From: Paraburkholderia polaris | Lineage (GTDB): Bacteria; Pseudomonadota; Gammaproteobacteria; Burkholderiales; Burkholderiaceae | Assembly: GCF_012927345.1 (NCBI RefSeq) | Contig: NZ_JABBGJ010000005.1 | Location: 62,001 to 126,000, forward strand | Direction of reading: 5' to 3' | DNA length: 64,000 bases | In this document: positions 25,784 through 34,648 of the stretch, piece after piece | How the letters are laid out: every line of letters begins with the position of its first letter | Position numbering within the stretch: position 1 is the stretch's first letter | The notes under the pieces: generated by a model | Database searches by the model: none | Told to the model about the DNA's origin: nothing | The model's input: the letters and a program-made list of their open reading frames with translations, nothing else | Program-made: the position numbers and the translations under genes

Positions 25784-26149
25784 TTAGTGCGCCGGAGATT
25801 TGCTGAATACCTGAAAGATGTTCTCTTCCGGATCCTTGTAGGTCGCAACGACGCCGTGCGTGCCCATGTCGCGCTGCGCGAGTAGTTGGCCGCCCGCGGA
25901 CAGGATGTTCTGCCGCACCTCGGTCTGGGCCTCCCCGGCGACCTGGAAGACGGGGACGGCCCCGACGGCTCCTTGTGCCGCTTCCTCTGCCGAACTCAGT
26001 GCAAATGCGCTGCGCTGCAGGCGAAATTGAGTCCACTTGTTCTCGTCGCGAAACTGAACAGGCATCCCCAGCGCCGATGCATAGAAATCTTCCAGCTTGG
26101 CCATATCCTTCGCAACCAGATAGACGCTTTGTATGTCGACTTCTGCCAT
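25784..26149 (-). CDS. VOC-family (glyoxalase/bleomycin-resistance-fold) protein
   Basis: The 121-residue protein shows the VOC beta-alpha-beta-beta-beta pattern: IQSVYLVAKDMAKLEDFYAS, LGMPVQFRDENKWTQF, then the second half with VFQVAGEAQTEVRQNIL and YKDPEENIFQVF, which carries the typical metal-ligand glutamate. Members include lyases, isomerases and extradiol dioxygenases, so the activity cannot be called from sequence. It lies between the acyl-CoA ligase (58 bp) and the monooxygenase (49 bp) in one operon. GGAG lies eight bases before the ATG. Confidence 0.85.
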   Translation of the reverse strand: MAEVDIQSVYLVAKDMAKLEDFYASALGMPVQFRDENKWTQFRLQRSAFALSSAEEAAQGAVGAVPVFQVAGEAQTEVRQNILSAGGQLLAQRDMGTHGVVATYKDPEENIFQVFSKSPAH

Positions 26150-26207
26150 GGCGGAACTCCGTTGAATGGTGATAGCTGAGTGGATGTGATTGCCTGACTG
26201 AGAAGCG

Positions 26208-27869
26208 TCACGCTGTCTGTTGCTCTTTCAGGCCAAGCTCGTCGCTCATGATTTGCCGGATTACGTACTTCTGGATTTTTCCCGTCACGGTGGTGGGAAA
26301 CGAATCGACAAAGCGGATGTATTTGGGAACCTTGTAGTGCGCTATGCGGCCCTTGCAGAAGTCGCGGACTGCGGCGTCGTCCAGAGACGCCTCCGGCCTG
26401 ACGACGATCCACGCGCATAGCTCTTCGCCGAAATGCTGGTCTGGTATGCCGACCACCTGCACGTCGAGAACACCCGGGCACGTATACAGAAACTCTTCGA
26501 TCTCGCGGGGGTAGAGGTTTTCTCCGCCGCGGATGACCATGTCCTTGATTCTCCCGACGATGTTGACGTAGCCGTCCGCATCCATCGTGGCGAGATCGCC
26601 CGAGTGCATCCAGCCTTCGGCATCGATGGCCTCGCGCGTGCGGTCTTGCTGGTTCCAGTAACCAGGCATGACCGAGTAGCCGCGAGTGCAGAGTTCGCCG
26701 GTCTGGCCGCGCTCCACGGTCAGGCCGGTGACCGGGTCGATAATCTTGACTTCGAGGTGAGGCAACACTTGACCGACCGTGGATACCCGCCTCTCGACCG
26801 GGGTATCCGTCACGCTTTGGCAGCTCACAGGACTCGTTTCCGTCATGCCGTAAGCGATCGTGATCTCAGGCAAATGCATTTCGCCGACAACCCGCTTCAT
26901 GATCTCGATAGGGCACGGCGAGCCGGCCATGATGCCGGTGCGCAGGCTGCTCATATCGAACTCCGCAAAGCGCGGGTGATTGAGTGCAGCGATGAACATG
27001 GTCGGCACCCCGTATAGCGCCGTGCATTTTTCTGCCTCTACGGTCTCCAGAACGGCTTCGGCGTCGAAGCGCTCCGCAGGGTAGACGATCGTCGAACCAT
27101 GGGTCAGGCAAGCCAGATTGCCCATGACCATGCCGAAACAGTGGTACATCGGGACCGGGACGCATACTCGATCCACGTGGGTGAGCTTCATGCACTCGCC
27201 CACGAAGAAACCGTTATTCAGGATGTTGCGATGACTCAGCGTAGCGGCCTTGGGAAGTCCTGTCGTCCCGCTGGTGAACTGGATATTGACGGCATCGTCC
27301 GGGCGCACGGTGCGGCGTACGCGTTCGAGCGCTGCGCTGTCTGCATCGCCAAAGCGGAGCAGGTCGGAGAAGCGTTGCGCGCCAGCTTCGTCCGGGCAGT
27401 CCGCCTCGTCTATCCACCAGATCGTCTCGAGGCTCGGGAGCCGGGCTTTGCCCAGCTCCCTCAACATGTTTAAGTACTCGCTCGAGCGGTATCGGACCAT
27501 CGTCACGATGGCCTTGCACCCTACCAGGTTGAGAGCATGCTCCAGTTCCGAGGTCCGATAGGCCGGATTAATGTTGACGAGTATCAACCCGGCCTTTGCG
27601 GTGGCTATCTGCAGCAGCAGCCAGGCAATGTTCGTGTGGGACCAGATTCCGATCCGGTCGCCCGGTTCGAGCCCTGACTCGAGAAGCGCAGCCGCAAGCC
27701 GGTCCGACTTTTCGCGAAGTTCGGCGTAGCTTAGCCGGACCCCTTCATGCCGGCTGACTACCGCAACGTGTTCGCCCATCTTGCTGGCGATCTCGTCGAA
27801 TGAATCGCCAATGGTTTTATCGATCAGCGCTGGGAAACGTGTTCCGCGCTCATAGGAAAGTGTGTTCAT
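26208..27869 (-). CDS. AMP-forming acyl-CoA synthetase (second copy)
   Basis: The 553-residue ligase has [60 protein letters not shown] and the terminal TVTGKIQKY with the catalytic lysine. It shares long segments with the ligase at 238-1974 (for example [10 protein letters not shown]), so the two are paralogues. ATG 27869 is preceded by GGAAG with six-base spacing; upstream in-frame starts at 27887 and 27962 are less well placed, and the latter overlaps the crotonase gene. Expected role: thioesterification of an aromatic or alkyl acid before hydration by the adjacent crotonase. Confidence 0.9.
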   Translation of the reverse strand: MNTLSYERGTRFPALIDKTIGDSFDEIASKMGEHVAVVSRHEGVRLSYAELREKSDRLAAALLESGLEPGDRIGIWSHTNIAWLLLQIATAKAGLILVNINPAYRTSELEHALNLVGCKAIVTMVRYRSSEYLNMLRELGKARLPSLETIWWIDEADCPDEAGAQRFSDLLRFGDADSAALERVRRTVRPDDAVNIQFTSGTTGLPKAATLSHRNILNNGFFVGECMKLTHVDRVCVPVPMYHCFGMVMGNLACLTHGSTIVYPAERFDAEAVLETVEAEKCTALYGVPTMFIAALNHPRFAEFDMSSLRTGIMAGSPCPIEIMKRVVGEMHLPEITIAYGMTETSPVSCQSVTDTPVERRVSTVGQVLPHLEVKIIDPVTGLTVERGQTGELCTRGYSVMPGYWNQQDRTREAIDAEGWMHSGDLATMDADGYVNIVGRIKDMVIRGGENLYPREIEEFLYTCPGVLDVQVVGIPDQHFGEELCAWIVVRPEASLDDAAVRDFCKGRIAHYKVPKYIRFVDSFPTTVTGKIQKYVIRQIMSDELGLKEQQTA

Positions 27870-27903
27870 CGGTATCTTCCGCGCCATGGGCCTGTCTGAC
27901 GGC

Positions 27904-28692
27904 TCATTTGCCGAGAAAAACGACCGGAGCCGGTTCTTCGCCGCGAATAACGGCTTCTGCACGTGCAGTTCGCCCTTTCCGGGCGTCTTCCGTGGTGTGC
28001 AGCCCCATGGTGAGGTCGAGGATCAGCGAGTCGGCGCCGGGCACGCCTCCGCCTGACCATGCCTTGAGAAGGGCGCGAATGGCGCCGTACGAGCGCGTAG
28101 GGCCGTTGGAAAGTTTGGCGGCGAGATCCTCGGCGACATTCTCGACCTGATCTTCGCCGACGACGAAGGCGGCCACGCCGAGCTGACCGGCGGTCGTGCC
28201 GGACATGGGTTCGCTTAGCATCGCGTAGCGTGCTGCATACGCCCGCCCCGCTCTTTCTGCGAGGCGCTGTACGCCGCCCGCGACAGGCGCCGAGCCAACG
28301 GACGCTTCAATGCATCGGAAGGTGGCGTTCTCCGCCGCGACGATGAAGTCACAAGCGAGAGCCAGCTCGAATGCGCCGCCGAATGCCGCGCCGCGCACTG
28401 CGGCAATCGTCGGAATCTGCAGGGCTTCGATTGACCGGTAGGTATGGTGAATCTGCGATATGAAGGTCCGCCAATCATCGAAACCTTTGTCGATGAAATC
28501 GAGGACGTCGCCACCTTTGCTGAAATCGGGACCCTGCGCACGGATCAGGAGCGACCGGATATCGGCTTTGCTGGCTTCCCGGACCGCGTTCTCAAGGCAG
28601 TCGGCGAAATCCGCCGCGATGAGATTCGAGGGAGGATTGGCCAACACGATATGACCTACGTTCTGACGACGTTCGAAATAGATGCTTTCCAT
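27904..28692 (-). CDS. Enoyl-CoA hydratase/isomerase (crotonase) family protein
   Basis: The 262-residue crotonase-fold protein has an N-terminal [18 protein letters not shown], the oxyanion-hole segments [15 protein letters not shown] and [19 protein letters not shown], and the C-terminal VVFLGK. It is the first gene of the IclR-linked operon, with AAGGATT upstream of its ATG, and is followed 34 bp later by the acyl-CoA ligase. It likely adds water to, or isomerises, an unsaturated acyl-CoA. The crotonase tail at the left window edge appears to be a paralogue in the same gene order. Confidence 0.9.
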   Translation of the reverse strand: MESIYFERRQNVGHIVLANPPSNLIAADFADCLENAVREASKADIRSLLIRAQGPDFSKGGDVLDFIDKGFDDWRTFISQIHHTYRSIEALQIPTIAAVRGAAFGGAFELALACDFIVAAENATFRCIEASVGSAPVAGGVQRLAERAGRAYAARYAMLSEPMSGTTAGQLGVAAFVVGEDQVENVAEDLAAKLSNGPTRSYGAIRALLKAWSGGGVPGADSLILDLTMGLHTTEDARKGRTARAEAVIRGEEPAPVVFLGK

Positions 28693-29071
28693 TGAAAGGA
28701 ATCCTTAATAAATGTTGATGATCCTGAAACCTCGATGTCTCCTGCCAGGCGCTGCGCTGTCTTCGTTCAACAATAGTGAACGCGTACAGCATAGTTGTAT
28801 ATTAGGATGCAGACAGAAGTATGTCAACCCATTCGCCGATGACGGCATGGTTGGGATTGAGGTCCGTGATCGGGTTCATTGATGGCGCCAAGCTGGGCCT
28901 TTAACGTTCCAGCACGCGCAATGGTGCGTTGCGATTCAGGACATAGGCGAACTGTCGCTGTGGATATAGCATCCGTGACGGGTTCGATTTGCCTCGCGAT
29001 TACGACAACCATCGTCGGCTTGCAGGCAGACGCAGGCAGAAGCCGAACCAATGCAACACAGGAGTTTCAGC
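28693..29071. other. Divergent intergenic region with the IclR-box candidate
   Basis: This 379-bp gap separates the minus-strand crotonase operon from the broken aldo/keto reductase. Besides the palindrome at 28766-28782, I see no gene. A weak open frame on the minus strand (28824-29051) resembles no known protein. Confidence 0.4.
28766..28782. promoter_or_regulatory. Candidate IclR operator GTTCA-N7-TGAAC upstream of the crotonase operon
   Basis: The core TTCAACAATAGTGAA matches TTCAACAATAATGAA at 21728-21742 at 14 of 15 bases, including the non-palindromic spacer. It lies 74 bp upstream of the crotonase start codon on the minus strand. Confidence 0.55.
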
Positions 29072-29706
29072 ATGACGAAAACGAACACGCCGGGGTCGTT
29101 CACGCTCGGGGACCGTCAAGTGAGCCGGATGGGCTACGGTGCCATGCAACTCGCCGGCCCTGGCGTGTTCGGGCCGCCAAGGGATTGCGACATCGCAATA
29201 GCCGTCCTGCGTGAGGCAGTGGCGAGCGGCATCAACCATATCGATACGAGCGACTTCTACGGTCCTCATGTAACGAATCAGATCATTCGAGAGGCGCTGC
29301 ATCCGTATCGTGACGACCTCACGATCGTCACCAAGGTCGGCGCCGTGCGCGGTAGCGATGGTTCCGTGAAACCGGCGCAGAGCCCGGTCGAACTCATCGC
29401 GGCCGTGCACGACAACCTGCGCAATCTGCACGTCGATGTCCTCGATGTCGTGAATCTGCGCACCATGAAGGACAATAGCCGTCCGGTCGAGGGATCGGGT
29501 CTTTGCAGTCTGCGACGCTCTCTGCAGTGGCATCGTCCCTGGACGCCACGCCGATGCAAGTAGCGCTGGCGTGGCTGCTGCAGCGCTCGCCCAACATCCT
29601 GCTGATCCCCGGTACGTCGTCGCTCGACCATCTGCGCGAGAATCTGGCGGCTGGCTCGCTCGTCCTCCCGGCTGTCGCGCTCGAACGACTGGACGGCACG
29701 ATCTGA
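29072..29706 (+). pseudogene. Aldo/keto reductase (oxidoreductase, YdbC/AKR-like) with internal deletion
   Basis: The N-terminal half is good AKR sequence (MGYGAMQLAGPGVFG, INHIDTSDFYGPHVTN, LTIVTKVGAVRG, LDVVNLRTMKDN). After VEGS at about 29495 the frame becomes nonsense. In the next frame the AKR C-terminus resumes (LSAVASSLDATPMQVALAWL, then PGTSSLDHLRENLAAG) and ends at TGA 29704-29706. Roughly 90 codons between the Asn-rich strand and helix H are missing, and the junction also shifts frame. GGAG at 29061 with ATG 29072 shows a once-functional start. The product is certainly inactive as an AKR. Confidence 0.85.
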
Positions 29707-29779
29707 ACTCGCGCAGGTGGACCTGCGCATCTCATGGCCTGGCCAGAAGAGTTCGGCATAGGCGGCATTGGAGAACGTA

Positions 29780-30790
29780 ATGAAGGCGATTGGTTATGCA
29801 GAAAAAGGGGGCGTCGAAGTCTTGACGGACCTTGAACTCCCGATGCCTGAACCTGGCCCGCATGATTTGCGAGTCGCCGTGAGGGCAGTGTCGGTGAATC
29901 CTGTCGATGTGAAGCGCCGTCGTTGGGAAGATCCTTCGGAGACCAACCTTTCACGAGTGTTGGGTTACGACGCCGCGGGTGTCGTCGAAGCGGTTGGAAG
30001 CGAGGTCACGCTCTTCAAACCGGGTGACGAGGTCTTCTATGCGGGCGCGATGGACCGGCCCGGGACGAACTCGGAGTTTCACCTCGTCGACGAGCGGATC
30101 GTCGGGCCCAAGCCCGCCTCATTGTCGTTCGCCGAGGCGGCGGCTTTGCCGCTCACTTCGATAACCGCGTGGGAAATGCTCTTCGACCGCATGAAGCTGC
30201 CGCGCGGCGCGCGCACACCTTGCGGCACGTTGCTCGTTCTGAACGGAGCAGGTGGCGTCGGCTCCATGCTGATCCAGTTGGCGAACCGTCTCACGGGCCT
30301 CACCGTGATTGCAACGGCATCCCGGCCCGAAAGTGTCGAGTGGGTACGCAAGCTCGGCGCGAAGCACGTTGCCGACCACAGCAAGCCCATCGACGAAGCG
30401 CTGCACGCAATCGGCTTTAGTGGCGTGGACTATATCGGGGCAATCACTTCGACGCCCGGCAGTGCTCCCAGTCTCGCCCGCGCGATGAACCCCCAGGGCC
30501 ATATCACACTGATCGACAACTTCGACGACAGCATTGCGCCGTTCAAGCCGAAGAGCATCACGGTTTCGTGGGAGATGATGTTTACCCGCTCGCTCTTCCA
30601 GACAGCGGACATGGATGCCCAGCACCGCCTGCTGAAGGAAGTGTCAGAGCTGGTCGATGCCGGCGTGCTGCACACGACGCTCACGCATGTTGGCGGCCCG
30701 TTGACGGCAGCGAATCTTCGCCTGGCCCACGAGCGGATCGAAACGGGCAGGGCGATTGGAAAAACTGTGCTGGAAGGCTTTCGATGGTGA
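29780..30790 (+). CDS. Zinc-independent MDR-superfamily oxidoreductase (quinone oxidoreductase-like)
   Basis: The 336-residue medium-chain dehydrogenase has SVNPVDVKRR, LGYDAAGVVEAVGSEV, LVLNGAGGVGSMLIQLAN (Rossmann dinucleotide motif) and ITLIDNFDDS. It lacks the cysteine lobe of zinc alcohol dehydrogenases and fits the 'zinc-binding alcohol dehydrogenase family'/quinone-reductase-like group, which reduces quinones or enones with NADPH. ATG 29780 follows GGAG with six-base spacing. It is located between an aldo/keto reductase pseudogene and a TetR gene, which probably regulates it. Confidence 0.88.
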   Translation: MKAIGYAEKGGVEVLTDLELPMPEPGPHDLRVAVRAVSVNPVDVKRRRWEDPSETNLSRVLGYDAAGVVEAVGSEVTLFKPGDEVFYAGAMDRPGTNSEFHLVDERIVGPKPASLSFAEAAALPLTSITAWEMLFDRMKLPRGARTPCGTLLVLNGAGGVGSMLIQLANRLTGLTVIATASRPESVEWVRKLGAKHVADHSKPIDEALHAIGFSGVDYIGAITSTPGSAPSLARAMNPQGHITLIDNFDDSIAPFKPKSITVSWEMMFTRSLFQTADMDAQHRLLKEVSELVDAGVLHTTLTHVGGPLTAANLRLAHERIETGRAIGKTVLEGFRW

Positions 30791-30857
30791 TTGTCGCCTC
30801 TGCGTGGCGTAATCAGCGTCGCGCAGAGCGGCTGCTAACACAGAGGATGACTGAGCG

Positions 30858-31544
30858 ATGTGGAAGGCACTGGTGGATGAGCATTCTCAGCAAAATGAAC
30901 CAGAACCGGAATCTTCCCGGAGCGCGCGGCCCGTAACCCGTCGAAAGAAGGGGAGACAACCGCAGGCTTCAACGGACGAGCTTCGGAACATCATTCTTGA
31001 AGCTGCGGTAGCGCTTTTCTATCGCGAGCCTGTCGAGTCGTTGAGTCTCGATAGGCTCGCCGATCAAACCGGGCTCAGTAAGAGGCGCGTCTATCGGATT
31101 TTCGGGTCGCGTAAGGCATTTTTGCAAGCTTACGCAGACTGGCTTTGTGATCGTGAGCGGGCGCAATGGCGGGAGGCTGGACATCGATCTGGCGAGGAGC
31201 CTGTTCAATACATGCTCGAACTCTTTATCGATGTCGCCGTCGAACGGGCTTCCGGTGGTTATCAGCGTGGGCAACCTCAGATGTTGGTGGCACCGCTCAC
31301 TGACGATGAGCATCCTGTCAGGCTATCGCGTGCCAATCTTGGCCGGGAGTTTCGCGCGCTATTGATGCGACTGGCCGTCGCCGCGCATGCAGTGGATGCC
31401 GAAGCGTTGGCGGATACGTTGATGATGCTTTGGGAAGGTGCGACATCCAGTTTCAAATCAAGCGAAGATTCCCAGCGGGTCGCTCAGCGTCTGCCGATCC
31501 TGGTCGACCACGTAATCAAGAGCTATGTGATTGAAGAAGCTTGA
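30858..31544 (+). CDS. TetR family transcriptional regulator
   Basis: The 228-residue protein has a polar N-terminal tail of about 38 residues, then a TetR HTH: RNIILEAAVALFYREP, SLSLDRLADQTGLSKRRVYR and IFGSRKAFLQAYADWL. The C-terminal domain is variable. It is 67 bp downstream of the quinone oxidoreductase-like gene on the same strand, so it could be co-transcribed and autoregulate the pair. The effector is unknown. Confidence 0.88.
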   Translation: MWKALVDEHSQQNEPEPESSRSARPVTRRKKGRQPQASTDELRNIILEAAVALFYREPVESLSLDRLADQTGLSKRRVYRIFGSRKAFLQAYADWLCDRERAQWREAGHRSGEEPVQYMLELFIDVAVERASGGYQRGQPQMLVAPLTDDEHPVRLSRANLGREFRALLMRLAVAAHAVDAEALADTLMMLWEGATSSFKSSEDSQRVAQRLPILVDHVIKSYVIEEA

Positions 31545-31680
31545 GGCAGAGGGCTGCCGGCCCGGGGTGAACGATCCTGACTACCCGCAGAACTTGCAGG
31601 ACCCACAGAAAAAGGCCGCTGTTGCCGGCGCCGCAAGCCGGTAAGGCCAAGTCGGCAATGCGGCGCGAAGATCCGCGTCA

Positions 31681-32406
31681 CTAACGACTGTTGCTGGATG
31701 GTCGTCGCGTAGCTTTGGCTCGAGACTTCGGCGCGATGTTTTCGGTGTCTTCGATTGCCGGGACGTTCAATTCTTCCATCAGGGCCAACGTACGCAAACA
31801 GAACTCCGTACCACTAGCCCGCTCAGCCTCCGTAAAGTGCGCCATCGCCGGTGCGATCGAAGACTCTTCCGCAAGCTTCACAATCGCCTTTTCGACAACG
31901 TCGAGGCCCTTCCTTGTCAGAAGAACGATCGACCCGCCGCCGTGACAGGGATCGGGCTGGCGTTCGACCATGCCAAGGCTCGCGAGCCGGTCAATCTTTT
32001 TGGTTATGGCGCCCGACGTAACGAGTAGAGAGCGATACAGATCGGTCGGCCGCTTGGCATACGGGTGGCCGCTACGGCGCAGCGCCAATAGGACACGCAT
32101 GTCTGACCCGCTGATCCCCCAACGTTCCTGGCACATCTTGTCAAACGCAAGTTCAACGAGCGTACCGAGGCGCATAAAGTAAACCGCCAACAAGAAGTTC
32201 GAAAGATCCAGATTGCCGTATTCGCGTTGCCACTGCAGGTTGATGAAGTCGACGAGGCTGCTACGCGGAGCATGTGACTTTGCGGCGGGTTCGGCGCTGC
32301 CGGCTTCGGCACGGCCAGCTTCAGCGCGGTCAGCTTCGGTACGGGTCGAGCCGGCCTTCTTCTTGGTTCGAGCGGACGTGGCTTGCTTGGTGGCGGCTGG
32401 GCTCAT
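31681..32406 (-). CDS. MarR family transcriptional regulator with low-complexity N-terminal tail
   Basis: The 241-residue protein carries an N-terminal tail (about residues 1-45) rich in Lys, Ala, Glu and Arg; three imperfect 15-bp units near 32302-32348 encode repeats of the RAEAG type. The winged-helix core follows: WGISGSDMRVLLALRRSGHP, RPTDLYRSLLVTSGAITKKI and GMVERQPDPCHGGGSIVLLT. ATG 32406 has AGGAAG upstream; longer frames run antisense to the SDR gene and are ignored. It lies 110 bp downstream of the SDR gene of the Rieske operon on the same strand, making it the best candidate to bind the ATCTTCC palindromes at 37.6 and 37.8 kb. Confidence 0.88.
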   Translation of the reverse strand: MSPAATKQATSARTKKKAGSTRTEADRAEAGRAEAGSAEPAAKSHAPRSSLVDFINLQWQREYGNLDLSNFLLAVYFMRLGTLVELAFDKMCQERWGISGSDMRVLLALRRSGHPYAKRPTDLYRSLLVTSGAITKKIDRLASLGMVERQPDPCHGGGSIVLLTRKGLDVVEKAIVKLAEESSIAPAMAHFTEAERASGTEFCLRTLALMEELNVPAIEDTENIAPKSRAKATRRPSSNSR

Positions 32407-32516
32407 CTTTACGGCTTCCTGGGAAGATCGTGCAATTGCGACCGATTGTAACTCAGCGACAGCAATCGTCTGCAGTGACGGGCGGATCCGTTCTCGAGAT
32501 GAAGACATACCTGGTT

Positions 32517-33344
32517 TCAGGGTGTCGGGGTTGCCGAGGGGGCGAAGCTTACGTGAGGAATGGCGGCGAGCACCTGAGTGCCGCCATCGACAGCGACGAT
32601 TTCGCCCGTCATATGAGCGCTTAGGTCCGAGACCAAAAATAATAGGTGGCCAGCGATCTCCGCTGGTGTGGCCGGCCGCCCGATTGGGATCGCCTCGCCG
32701 ATGGCCGCCCAGGTTGCCGCGTCCAGGCGCTGGTTCAGGCGAGGTGTGCGGACAAAGCCAGGGGCCACGGCGTTGATACGCACGTTGTAGGGAGCATATT
32801 CGGCTCCTGCGCACCGCACAAGATGATGCAAGGCCGCCTTTGACGAAGCGTAGGCCACCTCGTTTGGCACGGCCCGATCGCCGGCCAGCGAACCGACAAA
32901 TGCCATGGTGCCGCCGCCTTCCTTCTTCATCGCCTCGCCACCTATCTGGATGGCCAGATAGGCGTGGCGCACCACAATGTCGAATTGCCTCGCCCAGGAA
33001 GCGTCATCTACGGCGGCGAGCGGCTTGATACCTGCGACGCCAATAATGTCGACAATGCCATGCACGCGGCCGAACTCATGGCGTGCATGGCCAAACACGC
33101 GCTCCATGTCTGAACGTGACGTCGCATCTGCCGTGCACGGGATGCCGCCTGCCTGGTCAGCAATATCGCGCGCAAGTTTTTTATCCTGGTCCACGCACAA
33201 GATGCGTGCTCCGGCCTGTGTCAGTGCGTGGACGGTTTGCGCGCCAATGCCCTGGCCCGCACCCAGCACCACAAAACCTCGACCATCGAGGCGCAGGAGC
33301 GACAAGTAGTCTGGAACATTGTTGCTGACGCTATCGGCGGGCAT
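32517..33344 (-). CDS. Short-chain dehydrogenase/reductase
   Basis: The 275-residue SDR has the cofactor motif FVVLGAGQGIGAQTV, an acidic NAD-selecting residue after the second strand (ILCVDQDKK), and the catalytic serine and YxxxK in AFVGSLAG and NEVAYASSKAAL. It ends with the family signature GEIVAVDGGTQ. ATG 33344 has AGGAG upstream and overlaps the end of the Rieske gene by 14 bp. In a Rieske oxygenase operon it may act as a dihydrodiol dehydrogenase or oxidise an alcohol product (inference). Confidence 0.9.
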   Translation of the reverse strand: MPADSVSNNVPDYLSLLRLDGRGFVVLGAGQGIGAQTVHALTQAGARILCVDQDKKLARDIADQAGGIPCTADATSRSDMERVFGHARHEFGRVHGIVDIIGVAGIKPLAAVDDASWARQFDIVVRHAYLAIQIGGEAMKKEGGGTMAFVGSLAGDRAVPNEVAYASSKAALHHLVRCAGAEYAPYNVRINAVAPGFVRTPRLNQRLDAATWAAIGEAIPIGRPATPAEIAGHLLFLVSDLSAHMTGEIVAVDGGTQVLAAIPHVSFAPSATPTP

Positions 33345-34623
33345 CGGCACTCTCCTGGGCTTCGACGGTTTGACGATGGGACGGTAACAGGTCTTGCCAA
33401 TTCGCTCCGTCTTCGAGTTGCGCGTCACAGGCGCTGACACCGCGCAGATCGAGCCCGAGTGCGGCAGGCTGCTTGTCTTCCATCGCGCGCTTAACCGACT
33501 CCATTAGCACGCGGCGAACGCGCACGACAGCCTGGTCGGCAGGCACAAGATGCTCACGGGAGCGGTCATAAAGCGGTCCCTGGGAAAGCCCGATCGTCGC
33601 ATCCTCCACCTCGACGCCGCGTAACCCGGTCCAATTCTCTTTCATCAGTTCGCGGTTCTGGCCAAATGTATCCGCCCAGCTAGCCGTGAAGGTGCAGTCC
33701 TTGCGGTTGTAGTACCGAGGATCATTCAATCCCAGAAGCTCGATGATTTTTTCTTCTGTTATCGGTGTCTCTCCGTGGACGACAATGTAGGTACTCGTGT
33801 GCGTGTCATCCTGCGGCACCTCTAGGACTGTGAACAGGAACGCCGGCGCTGGGATGATACGGCCATACGGTACGATGAACGGCACGACACGTGCATTGCG
33901 CACACCCGGCTTATGGGTCTTACGCAGCGCGACGTACTGGAATCCGAACGCGGTCTCTTCGATTTTGAGTGCCGGCTCCAGGTCTTTGGAGGCGAGTGCC
34001 GCCGGGTTGACTACGTCAGGATTGGGCGTGAAATCGTTGTCCTTCCAGCCAGGACGTGCCATGTTGGTATGCAGCACGCCTACGTGCGAGCTGTCCTCGC
34101 CGCCCTCCACCAACTGCAGGTAGTTGCAGGAAACATTGATGCGCAGGACGACGCGGTGGGCCGGTTCCGCATCCATGAATGCGTAGCGCGAAAATGCCGG
34201 CAGGAGCTCGATCGGGCCTACATACGCCCAGACGATGCCGCCTTCTTCCCGCACGGGAAACGCCGGCGCCTTCATACGTGCGGCGTACTTGGGGTCTGCA
34301 TGGTTGGGTGTCTCAAGTACGGCACCTGACGCACTAAATTTCCACCCGTGATAGAGGCACCGGATTCCGCCTTCTTCGACCCTGCCGAGCGCAAGCGATG
34401 CGCCCCGGTGCATACAAAGTTCTTCTAAAAATCCTACCTGGCCTGCCGTGTCGCGGAATGCAACGTAATCTTCGCCGAGCAGGCGCACGCGCAGGGGGGC
34501 GCAGTCGGGATGGGGCAGTTGGGCGGATGTACAAACGGGGTGCCAGAAACGTCGCATCAGCGTGCCGCCCGGCGTGCCGGGGCCAACGCGGCAAAGGACA
34601 TCGTTATCTTCACGGCTCAACAT
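33331..34623 (-). CDS. Rieske non-heme iron oxygenase, alpha subunit (phthalate dioxygenase/O-demethylase-like), copy 2
   Basis: The 430-residue protein has the Rieske 2Fe-2S site CMH-X17-CLYH (CMHRGASLALG and RCLYHGWKF) at about residues 83-106. The mononuclear iron segment VEGGEDSSHVGVLHTNM has the two histidines. It is shorter on beta-subunit features and belongs to the phthalate-type alpha-only group, which hydroxylates or O-demethylates aromatics. ATG 34623, giving MLSREDND, is preceded by AGGAGTT and parallels the paralogue upstream. It needs electrons from the reductase at 35996. Gap to the paralogue is 25 bp. Confidence 0.92.
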   Translation of the reverse strand: MLSREDNDVLCRVGPGTPGGTLMRRFWHPVCTSAQLPHPDCAPLRVRLLGEDYVAFRDTAGQVGFLEELCMHRGASLALGRVEEGGIRCLYHGWKFSASGAVLETPNHADPKYAARMKAPAFPVREEGGIVWAYVGPIELLPAFSRYAFMDAEPAHRVVLRINVSCNYLQLVEGGEDSSHVGVLHTNMARPGWKDNDFTPNPDVVNPAALASKDLEPALKIEETAFGFQYVALRKTHKPGVRNARVVPFIVPYGRIIPAPAFLFTVLEVPQDDTHTSTYIVVHGETPITEEKIIELLGLNDPRYYNRKDCTFTASWADTFGQNRELMKENWTGLRGVEVEDATIGLSQGPLYDRSREHLVPADQAVVRVRRVLMESVKRAMEDKQPAALGLDLRGVSACDAQLEDGANWQDLLPSHRQTVEAQESADARR

Positions 34624-34648
34624 AGTCGAACTCCTATCGTAGCTCTTG

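Noticed and set aside
32407..32814. N-terminal extension of the MarR gene
   Set aside because: It runs antisense into the SDR gene's end; ATG 32406 has a proper ribosome site.
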